DNA from: Candidatus Methanomethylophilaceae archaeon
GTDB taxonomy: Archaea > Thermoplasmatota > Thermoplasmata > Methanomassiliicoccales > Methanomethylophilaceae
Direction: 5' to 3'
Assembly (NCBI GenBank): GCA_016296195.1
Contig: JAEDJU010000055.1
Span: forward strand, 1-7,675
Length of the DNA stretch: 7,675 bases
This document shows, one piece after another, positions 1 through 5,061 of the stretch; the first letter of the stretch is position 1, and the number at the start of each line of letters is the position of its first letter. Both the position numbers and the translations under genes were made by a program. The notes beneath the pieces were generated by a model. It ran no database searches, was not told the origin of the DNA, and was given only the letters and a program-made list of their open reading frames with translations.

Positions 1-1
1 G

Positions 2-445
2 AACCTCATCCGTGACGTCATGTCCGATATAACCGAGATCAGGAAGATCGCCGGAATCGAGCCGAAGAGGCTCATCATGTACACCTCCGCCCAGTGGAAG
101 AGGGATGTCATGAGGATGGGATGCGAGATGCTCGAGGAGGGCAAGCTCACCGTCCCCGACCTCACCAAGAGGTGCATGCAGGACGAGAACATCAAGAGGA
201 ACGGAAAGGCGGCATCCGAACTGGCAAAGAAGGTTGCCGTGGAGTTCGTCAGGTCCACACCCGAGGCGAAGAGGCCCGTGTTCGAGACCGATGAGGCTGT
301 CCTGTTCTCCGATGCGGCGGCATTCCTCTCCGAGGAGACCGGATTCCCGGTGGAGGTCTACTCCGCCGATGCCGAGGGCATCTACGATCCCCAGAACAAG
401 GCGAGACAGGCTGCACCCGGAAGGCCTGCGATCTTCCTGGAGTGA
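2..445 (+). CDS. leuS: Leucyl-tRNA synthetase, C-terminal end (5'-truncated)
   Basis: This is the last 147 codons of archaeal-type LeuRS, the cytosolic enzyme that charges tRNA-Leu with leucine. The frame is open to the left edge (first full codon at base 2), so the ATG at base 20 is an internal methionine. What remains matches the C-terminal appendix of archaeal LeuRS as I know it from Pyrococcus: a segment reading IEPKRLIMYTSAQWKRDV, resembling the archaeal 'PKR-YIYTAEDWK' stretch, then a helical region, and the closing RPAIFLE, which parallels the archaeal terminus KPAIFIE. In archaea this appendix contacts the long variable arm of tRNA-Leu. The catalytic HIGH and KMSKS motifs would lie upstream, outside the window. 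The stop codon overlaps the Shine-Dalgarno of the next gene, which suggests cotranscription and translational coupling. Identification is strong despite truncation. Confidence 0.93.
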   Translation, partial: NLIRDVMSDITEIRKIAGIEPKRLIMYTSAQWKRDVMRMGCEMLEEGKLTVPDLTKRCMQDENIKRNGKAASELAKKVAVEFVRSTPEAKRPVFETDEAVLFSDAAAFLSEETGFPVEVYSADAEGIYDPQNKARQAAPGRPAIFLE

Positions 446-449
446 TCGC

Positions 450-911
450 TTGTTCATAGACATCGCGAGGTCCAGGCACAGCAGCAGGCTGTTCACATCC
501 GAGCCGTTGCTGCCCAGGGAGATGGAACTTATAATGGAGGCAGGGGACCTCGCCCCCTCCTCCCGCTCCCGTCGTCCCGTCAGACTCATCCCCGTGGTCG
601 ACGAGGGTCTCATCAGGCGCCTGGCCATGTGCAAGGATTCAGGTACCAGGGCCCTGGAGACCGCAACCTTCGCGGTCATCGTCGCAGCCGACCCGAAGGT
701 CTCCGATGTATGGATCGAGGATTGCTCCATTGCGACTATCATGATGCAGATGGAGGCCGAGGACCTTGGGATAGGGTCCTGTTGGATCCAGATAAGGTTG
801 AGGAAGGTCGGGGACACAGATTCCGAGGACTTCGTCATAAGGGAGGCCGGATTGGATCCGGGTTTGAAGGTCCTGTCAATCATCGCCTTCGGGAGGAGAC
901 CTGATGCTTGA
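450..911 (+). CDS. Small nitroreductase-family FMN oxidoreductase
   Basis: The product is about 153 aa and resembles the short nitroreductase-like flavoproteins that bind FMN as dimers and use NAD(P)H. Features seen: an N-terminal basic segment (RSRHSSRLF, residues 7-15) at the place where family members have RRSxRxF; a helix ending in APSSR (about 34-38), like the 'LAPSxxNxQPW' FMN-contacting motif; a central hydrophobic strand (FAVIVAAD); then WIEDCSIA and LGIGSCWIQ, both typical of the second half of the fold. It is shorter than classical NfsB-type enzymes (about 200 aa or more), as usual for the archaeal subgroup. The start is TTG at 450: GGAGTGA at 439-445 lies 4 nt upstream, and homology begins there, whereas the open frame further upstream is only leuS in another frame. 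The true substrate cannot be read from sequence. The 3' end overlaps the next gene by 8 nt. Confidence 0.8.
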   Translation: MFIDIARSRHSSRLFTSEPLLPREMELIMEAGDLAPSSRSRRPVRLIPVVDEGLIRRLAMCKDSGTRALETATFAVIVAADPKVSDVWIEDCSIATIMMQMEAEDLGIGSCWIQIRLRKVGDTDSEDFVIREAGLDPGLKVLSIIAFGRRPDA

Positions 912-1425
912 GATCAGGGCGATGTCTCCGTCGGACAGTTTCCTGTCAGAGGCCGATTCCCTGTACATGTCCGCGTTCCCAGATATAGAGAGGATACCGC
1001 TCGAATCCATCCACAGGGGTATGACGATGTCGGACGTGGACTACAACGTCATATTGGATGACGGTTCGTTCGTGGGTCTGGCATATACCATGACCACAGA
1101 TTCCCTCATATATCTGATATATTTCGCAATTCACCCGTCTCTGAGATCCAAAGGTTACGGGGGGAGGGTCCTGGATCTGATCAAGGAAAGGGCACCCGGG
1201 AACAGGGTGTTCCTCAATATAGAGCCCGTGATCGAGTCGGACAATTATGATCAGAGATTGAGCCGCAGGTCGTTCTACGAGAAACACGGTCTGAGGGAGT
1301 TCAAGATCATCGCGGCTCCCGACGGAAACGATTTCATGACGATGATATCCGGAAGTGACCTCACCGAGAAGGAGGTTCTGGACATATACGCGTCGGATTC
1401 CTTCAGGAAGATGTTCTGTCAGTGA
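904..1425 (+). CDS. GNAT-family N-acetyltransferase
   Basis: This 173-aa protein has the layout of a GCN5-related acetyltransferase, which moves an acetyl group from acetyl-CoA to an amine. An N-terminal alpha/beta region is followed by strands around VILDDGSFVGLAYT (substrate side) and LIYLIYFAIHPSLRSKGYGGRVL. The last part is motif A, with RSKGYGG matching the acetyl-CoA pyrophosphate-binding Q/RxxGxG/A signature. The later RRSFYEKHGL is the usual motif B helix-turn before the final strand. The ATG is preceded by GGGAGGAG at 891-898, 5 nt away, and overlaps the nitroreductase stop region by 8 nt, so the two genes are probably translated together. The substrate is unknown; small molecules or protein N-termini are equally possible. 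The stop TGA abuts the stop of the convergent ubiX with no spacer. Confidence 0.85.
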   Translation: MLEIRAMSPSDSFLSEADSLYMSAFPDIERIPLESIHRGMTMSDVDYNVILDDGSFVGLAYTMTTDSLIYLIYFAIHPSLRSKGYGGRVLDLIKERAPGNRVFLNIEPVIESDNYDQRLSRRSFYEKHGLREFKIIAAPDGNDFMTMISGSDLTEKEVLDIYASDSFRKMFCQ

Positions 1426-1968
1426 TCACTGCCATCTGGTGTAGAGGTCGTGATCGAGACCCAACTGGTCGAGGCATCTGCCGACCACGATGTCCACGAC
1501 ATCATCGACAGTCCGGGGTTTGGGATAGAAACCGGGATTGGCATCGAGTATGACGACACCTAACCTGGCCAGTTTCAGTTCGTTCTCCAGCATTATCGCG
1601 CTCTTCGGCGTTTCCCTGACCATGAGGATCAGTTTCCTGCCCTCCTTGATGCAGACTGCAGCGGCGCGGGTGATCAGAGTGTCGGCTATCCCGTTGGCGA
1701 TCTTGGCAACGGTGGATTCACTGCAGGGTGCGATGACCATTCCATCATGGCGGTAGCTGCCGGAGGCTATGGAGGCGAACATGAGGTCGTCCTCGAAGAC
1801 GGTGTCCGCCATCGAATAGACGGATTCGACCGAATACGAGGTCTCCTTGGGGAGAATTGCCTTCGCCGTCTCCGACATGACCAGTATCCTCTCACCCTCC
1901 AGTTCCTGGAGGAGCCTGACACCGTATATGGAGCCGGATGCTCCCGAAATGGCGACGACGAATCTCAC
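1426..1968 (-). CDS. ubiX: UbiX-family flavin prenyltransferase
   Basis: This 180-aa protein is a full-length UbiX homologue. UbiX joins a dimethylallyl group to reduced FMN to make prenylated FMN, the cofactor of UbiD-type decarboxylases. Family signatures run in order: SGASGSIYG (8-16, phosphate-binding loop), SGSYRHDGMVIAPCS (69-83), the helix AKIANGIADTLITRAA (88-103), MVRETPKS (116-123) with the RET catalytic region, and FYPKPRTVDDVVDIVVGRCLD (147-167). In archaea the cofactor can serve UbiD-like decarboxylases, including the phosphomevalonate-dependent route to isoprenoids; no ubiD is in this window, so the client is unknown. The start is GTG (complement of 1966-1968) with GGAG at 1973-1976 four nt upstream. 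It lies 26 bp downstream of phoU on the same strand and may be cotranscribed. A TATA-like ATATATTA at about 1988-1995 could instead give it a short-leader promoter. Confidence 0.93.
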   Translation of the reverse strand: MRFVVAISGASGSIYGVRLLQELEGERILVMSETAKAILPKETSYSVESVYSMADTVFEDDLMFASIASGSYRHDGMVIAPCSESTVAKIANGIADTLITRAAAVCIKEGRKLILMVRETPKSAIMLENELKLARLGVVILDANPGFYPKPRTVDDVVDIVVGRCLDQLGLDHDLYTRWQ

Positions 1969-1994
1969 GTTGCTCCGTAGAATGTGCTAATATA

Positions 1995-2993
1995 TCAGTC
2001 CATCACCGAGTTGATCGCGATCTCCGCTATGTCCATGGAGTATTCTGCGACCCTCTTGACACTTCCGGCGATTAGTTCGGCGGCCATTGCAGGTTTTCCC
2101 TCGAGTTCGTTGGCCTTCTGTGAAAGGTCCATGGACATCCTCACAAGGGTCTCCCCTTTCTCGATGCACGAGTTGGCCTCGTTCATATCCTTTGAACTCC
2201 AGGTACCGACGGATTCCACAAATAGTGAGACTACCTCCCTTCCCAAGGCGATGATCTCGGTGTCGAAATCCGTACTGTCCAGTTCGATCAGGGGCCTGAA
2301 ATTGTTGGCCAACAGGACGGCGTGGTCCCCGATCCTTTCGATCGTACGGCTGACTGTTGCACATCTCGAGATCTCACAAAGGTCCATTCCCATCCTGCGG
2401 GAGATGGTGATATCCTTCTGGTGGATGTTGACCTGACGGGAGATGAGCCAATCGAGACGGTCGACCTCTCTGTCCCTCTCATTCATGGTGTTCAGACCTA
2501 CGGTGTCCCTCTCCTCCAGACATTCGAGGACATCGTTCAGCATGTTACGGGCCAGAACCTTCATCCTCTCCACGGATTTGGCAGGTTTCATCTCGCTCTG
2601 ATCCATGAGATCCTTGATGATGATGCAATCATCGCTCTCTTCCATTATCTCCAATCCGATTGCGGTCTGAGTGAATGAGGATGCCACGGATGCCGCCATG
2701 CTGGAGATCTCTCCGGATGAACGGAGCTCTATGATGTCATGTCCGGCGATGTAGGCGCCGACCAATTGTCTGTAAAGGAAATCCCTATCCACGATGGAAT
2801 CGGTATCTATCACTTTGGTGGAGATAGCGGCTGTAGATTCGCTTCCTCCGGGATAAAGAACCAATGTTCCATCGGATTGGGGCTGAAGCCCCACTGTATC
2901 GTTCTTCTTGAGTCCGACTGTGTCGGCCCAATCCTTCGGAAGTGTGATCATGTATGATGATCCGCCGGTGATCTGAATCCTTCTTAGGTCCAC
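1995..2993 (-). CDS. phoU: Archaeal PhoU-type regulator with N-terminal AbrB/SpoVT DNA-binding domain
   Basis: This 332-aa protein combines a swapped-hairpin AbrB/SpoVT-like domain (about 1-50; RRIQITGGSSYMITLPKDWA, 4-23) with two PhoU helical-bundle repeats. The first PhoU repeat includes ERDREVDRLDWLISRQ (172-187) and SRTIERIGDHAVLLANN (215-231). The second includes VKRVAEYSMDIAEIAINS (312-329). The ExxxD and ERIGD type motifs are those that bind metal clusters in PhoU proteins. In bacteria PhoU links Pst transporter state to regulation and lacks a DNA-binding domain; the AbrB fusion is the common archaeal form and suggests direct transcriptional control. It is divergent from the pst operon, with 392 bp between starts. 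The GTG start (complement of 2991-2993) has no visible Shine-Dalgarno but sits about 27 nt from a TATA element, so the mRNA is probably leaderless. Confidence 0.92.
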   Translation of the reverse strand: MDLRRIQITGGSSYMITLPKDWADTVGLKKNDTVGLQPQSDGTLVLYPGGSESTAAISTKVIDTDSIVDRDFLYRQLVGAYIAGHDIIELRSSGEISSMAASVASSFTQTAIGLEIMEESDDCIIIKDLMDQSEMKPAKSVERMKVLARNMLNDVLECLEERDTVGLNTMNERDREVDRLDWLISRQVNIHQKDITISRRMGMDLCEISRCATVSRTIERIGDHAVLLANNFRPLIELDSTDFDTEIIALGREVVSLFVESVGTWSSKDMNEANSCIEKGETLVRMSMDLSQKANELEGKPAMAAELIAGSVKRVAEYSMDIAEIAINSVMD

Positions 2994-3016
2994 GTAGAGA
3001 CGAATCAGGCGTATAG

Positions 3017-3024
3017 ATATAAAG
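3017..3024 (-). promoter_or_regulatory. TATA box of phoU, predicting a leaderless transcript
   Basis: On the minus strand this reads CTTTATAT, a good archaeal TATA match. Its centre is about 27 nt upstream of the phoU GTG, which is the normal archaeal TATA-to-start-site distance. Transcription would therefore begin at or within a few bases of the start codon, consistent with the missing Shine-Dalgarno. Inferred from spacing only. Confidence 0.55.
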
Positions 3025-3073
3025 ATGATTATTAAAGTATATATTCATCTAAATATAATATATAGAAGTAGAG

Positions 3074-3175
3074 ATGGCATGGGACGAAGGCTATCCGGTC
3101 CCATTTGAAATTATGAAAATGCTCGGATTCTTAAGAGGATCACGTGTTATCATCCTCATCATTCTCTGCTTATAA
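3074..3175 (+). CDS. Possible 33-aa small ORF with hydrophobic tail
   Basis: An ATG at 3074 opens a 33-codon frame ending at TAA 3173-3175. The peptide starts MAWDEGYPVPFEIMKMLGF and ends in the hydrophobic run VIILIILCL after a basic RGSR. Support is that the frame coincides with a GC-richer island inside very AT-rich DNA and gives a plausible small membrane-associated peptide. Against it, there is no clear Shine-Dalgarno (only GAAGTAGAG just upstream), the frame is short enough to arise by chance, and the start region overlaps a strong hairpin. I do not recognise the peptide. A noncoding RNA or an mRNA leader structure would explain the same island. Confidence 0.2.
   Translation: MAWDEGYPVPFEIMKMLGFLRGSRVIILIILCL
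3079..3104. repeat. Perfect 7-bp inverted repeat (hairpin)
   Basis: ATGGGAC at 3079-3085 and GTCCCAT at 3098-3104 are exact reverse complements with a 12-nt loop; the loop can add a small GG-CTAT-CC stem. It is the only GC-rich palindrome in the AT-rich region. It lacks a following T-tract, so a terminator is unlikely; an RNA structure or protein-binding site is possible. Confidence 0.5.
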
Positions 3176-3199
3176 TAAATAAGTATAGAAGAGAAACAC

Positions 3200-3231
3200 A
3201 AGTATCGATGGCTTTTCTGTCCATTATACTT
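3200..3231. repeat. Imperfect inverted repeat with AAGTAT / ATACTT arms
   Basis: Arms AAGTAT (3200-3205) plus ATGG (3208-3211) face CCAT (3221-3224) plus ATACTT (3226-3231) across a 9-nt loop. That gives ten paired positions with a small internal mismatch. The outer arm is the AAGTAT word repeated elsewhere in the region, so this could be a dimeric operator. Function is inferred. Confidence 0.4.
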
Positions 3232-3281
3232 CGATAAGATTGAGAACCGGATTCAGATAATACTGATTAATCAAGAAAATA

Positions 3282-3316
3282 TATATTGATACTTATTTTC
3301 TATATTGATATTTATT
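3282..3316. repeat. Direct repeat, two 16-bp units 19 bp apart
   Basis: TATATTGATACTTATT at 3282-3297 and TATATTGATATTTATT at 3301-3316 differ at one base. The pair sits just upstream of the proposed pstS TATA element, where archaeal activators commonly bind. The spacing is close to two helical turns. AT-richness raises the chance of coincidence. Confidence 0.4.
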
Positions 3317-3317
3317 A

Positions 3318-3347
3318 AATTATATAATAATTCGAGCAACTATATAC
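3318..3347 (+). promoter_or_regulatory. Candidate pst operon promoter (TATA elements)
   Basis: Two TATA-like elements face the operon: TTATATAAT within about 3318-3330, and CTATATAC at 3340-3347. The first would place the start site near 3350, with a leader of about 35 nt. The second would place it near 3370, so that the leader barely includes the Shine-Dalgarno. The first is the better fit because the gene uses a Shine-Dalgarno. Confidence 0.45.
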
Positions 3348-3371
3348 ACAGAGTCAAACTACGCTTCTACT

Positions 3372-3377
3372 GAGGTG
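3372..3377 (+). promoter_or_regulatory. Shine-Dalgarno that fixes the pstS TTG start
   Basis: GAGGTG at 3372-3377 is a strong match to the 16S rRNA tail and lies 8 nt before TTG 3386. An in-frame TGA at 3371-3373 excludes longer starts, and the next in-frame ATG would delete the membrane anchor, so TTG is the start. Confidence 0.8.
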
Positions 3378-3385
3378 CAAAAACC

Positions 3386-5050
3386 TTGGATAACAAGATC
3401 ATAGCCGTAGCAGCGGTCGTCATACTCCTCGTAGCCGGAGTCGGAGCATACATGTTCCTCGGTAACGATGGAAACGATGACAGTAGCACGGCGCACGCCA
3501 TCAAATATGATGGAGTTGTACCCAGTGAGGACAATGTCCTGAACGGAACCTACTCCATCCAGAGAAACCTCGTCCTCGTCACCAAAGGCGAGCCCACCGG
3601 AAACGTCGCATGCTTCCTCAACTGGATCACCAGTGCAGAGGGACAGGAAATCCTCGGAAAGGAGTTCGTCAAGCTCGACGAGTCCAAATTCACCTCTTTT
3701 ACCGCCCCCAGTGAGGACGGAAAGACCACAATCGCCTGCGGTGGATCCACATCCATCAACGAGACCATGACCAAACTGGCCCAGGCATACATGGCAAAGT
3801 ACCCCTACATGAACATCACCGTCTCCGGTGGAGGATCCGGAGTCGGAGAGAAATCCACCGATGCTGGAACATTTGACATCGGAATGCTCTCCAGGGACAT
3901 GGGATCCGCATACGAGGGCAACCTCGTCCCCGTCAACATCGGACGTGACGGAGTCGCAATCATCGCCAACATCAGTGGAGTCAATGCCCTGACCGCCCAG
4001 CAGGTCGCAGACATCTTCAGCGGAAAGATCACCAACTGGAACCAGGTCGGAGGACCCGACAAGGCAATCGGAGTCATCACCCGTGAGGATGGATCCGGAA
4101 CCAGGGAGTGCTTCGAGAACGCCATGAAGGCAACCGACTCCTCCTGGACACTCAAAGACAACTGCAACACCCAGAACTCCACTGGTGGAGTCATCGGACT
4201 CGTCCAGACCGCAGAGGGAACCATCGGATACATCAGTATCGGACAGCTCGGAGCCCTTAGTGGAGAGGCCGTCTCCGGTCCCCACGCAGTCGATTACAAC
4301 GGAATCACCGCATCCGAGAGCAACGTCCTCAATGGAACCTACTCCATCCAGAGGAACCTTGTCCTCGTCACCAAAGGCGAGCCCACAGGAAACGTCGCAT
4401 GCTTCCTCAACTGGATCACCAGCGAAGAGGGACAGGAAATCCTCGGAGATGAGTTCGTCAAGCTCTCTTCCACCGAGTACACCACATACCAGGCTCCCGA
4501 CAAGAACGGAAAGACCACGATCGCCTGTGGTGGATCCACATCCATCAACGAGACCATGACCAAACTGGCCCAGGCATACATGGCAAAGTACCCCTACATG
4601 AACATCACCGTCTCCGGTGGAGGATCCGGAGTCGGAGAGAAATCCACCGATGCTGGAACATTTGACATCGGAATGCTCTCCAGGGACATGGGATCCGCAT
4701 ACGAGGGCAACCTCGTCCCCGTCAACATCGGACGTGACGGAGTCGCAATCATCGCCAACATCAGTGGAGTCAATGCCCTGACCGCCCAGCAGGTCGCAGA
4801 CATCTTCAGCGGAAAGATCACCAACTGGAACCAGGTCGGAGGACCCGACAAGGCAATCGGAGTCATCACCCGTGAGGATGGATCCGGAACCAGGGAGTGC
4901 TTCGAGAACGCCATGAAGGCAACCGACTCCTCCTGGACACTCAAAGACAACTGCAACACCCAGAACTCCACTGGTGGAGTCATCGGACTTGTTCAGTCTG
5001 CTGAGGGAACGATCGGATACATCAGTATCGGACAGCTCGAAACACTCTGA
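3386..5050 (+). CDS. pstS: Membrane-anchored phosphate-binding protein with two permuted PstS repeats
   Basis: This 554-aa PstS-type protein delivers extracellular phosphate to the PstC/PstA channel. An N-terminal hydrophobic segment (about 5-25) has no lipobox cysteine, so it is probably an uncleaved anchor, followed by an acidic linker. Then come two copies with a 263-residue period. Canonical PstS begins near GKTTIACGGSTS and ends near EGQEILGxEFVKL. Here the chain starts with a C-terminal third (37-96), continues with an N-terminal two thirds (112-288), then a C-terminal third (300-359), and ends with an N-terminal two thirds (375-551). Both copies keep the phosphate-site loops GGSTSINET, SGGGSGVGE, LSRDM and REDGSGTRE. 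Only residues about 112-360 form a normally ordered PstS; the ends could complete a second one. It is about twice the usual length. Family assignment is firm; the fold of the double form is inferred. Confidence 0.9.
   Translation: MDNKIIAVAAVVILLVAGVGAYMFLGNDGNDDSSTAHAIKYDGVVPSEDNVLNGTYSIQRNLVLVTKGEPTGNVACFLNWITSAEGQEILGKEFVKLDESKFTSFTAPSEDGKTTIACGGSTSINETMTKLAQAYMAKYPYMNITVSGGGSGVGEKSTDAGTFDIGMLSRDMGSAYEGNLVPVNIGRDGVAIIANISGVNALTAQQVADIFSGKITNWNQVGGPDKAIGVITREDGSGTRECFENAMKATDSSWTLKDNCNTQNSTGGVIGLVQTAEGTIGYISIGQLGALSGEAVSGPHAVDYNGITASESNVLNGTYSIQRNLVLVTKGEPTGNVACFLNWITSEEGQEILGDEFVKLSSTEYTTYQAPDKNGKTTIACGGSTSINETMTKLAQAYMAKYPYMNITVSGGGSGVGEKSTDAGTFDIGMLSRDMGSAYEGNLVPVNIGRDGVAIIANISGVNALTAQQVADIFSGKITNWNQVGGPDKAIGVITREDGSGTRECFENAMKATDSSWTLKDNCNTQNSTGGVIGLVQSAEGTIGYISIGQLETL
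3494..4258 (+). repeat. Intragenic tandem repeat, copy 1 of pstS
   Basis: This is copy 1 of a 789-bp-period tandem duplication inside pstS (residues 37 to about 291). Alignment to copy 2 needs no insertion or deletion. Bases 3740-4200 are identical to 4529-4989 by eye (461 bp), including synonymous positions. The C-terminal-fragment part and the linker (residues 97-112) have diverged. Confidence 0.9.
4283..5047 (+). repeat. Intragenic tandem repeat, copy 2 of pstS
   Basis: This is copy 2 of the same repeat (residue 300 to the end). First differences outside the identical core are C to T at 3739/4528 and 4201/4990. It ends in QLETL-stop where copy 1 continues with QLGALSGEA. Residues 289-299 separate the copies. 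Confidence 0.9.
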
Positions 5051-5061
5051 GGAGAACCGTC

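Larger units (their letters stand above)
2994..3385. other. AT-rich divergent regulatory region between phoU and pstS
   Basis: This 392-bp stretch has no long gene and is clearly richer in A and T than the genes on either side. It carries TATA-like elements for both directions, a GC-richer island at about 3074-3170 (hairpin and possible short ORF), five copies of AAGTAT in either orientation (3035, 3181 and 3200 forward; 3226 and 3289 reverse), an imperfect inverted repeat at 3200-3231 and a direct repeat with 19-bp spacing at 3282-3316. Its position between a DNA-binding PhoU and the pst genes makes it the likely site of phosphate-responsive control. It is also long for an archaeal divergent promoter. 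Confidence 0.7.

Noticed and set aside
20..22. ATG as the start of the first gene
   Set aside because: The frame is open to the left edge and the protein matches only the C-terminus of LeuRS, so this is an internal methionine.
234..449. Upstream extension of the nitroreductase frame
   Set aside because: It overlaps leuS coding sequence and translates to arginine- and proline-rich shadow sequence; homology and the ribosome site place the start at TTG 450.
1984..2436. Plus-strand open frame of 150 codons opposite phoU
   Set aside because: It is the complement of the well-supported PhoU coding sequence and shows no protein family features.
3079..3104. Hairpin as an intrinsic terminator
   Set aside because: There is no T-tract after either arm, and neither flanking gene ends toward it.
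3282..3316. CRISPR-like repeats
   Set aside because: There are only two short AT-rich units with 3 nt between them; no spacer structure and no cas genes.
3359..4285. 308-codon open frame on the minus strand opposite pstS
   Set aside because: It is antisense to the PstS repeats; its composition (long runs of G, S, D, V, C) is what the complement of GGA/GTC/ATC-rich codons gives. It has no recognisable domain.
3740..4989. Direct repeats as a mobile element or insertion
   Set aside because: The repeat is wholly within coding sequence, keeps frame, has no transposase or terminal inverted repeats, and is a domain duplication of PstS.
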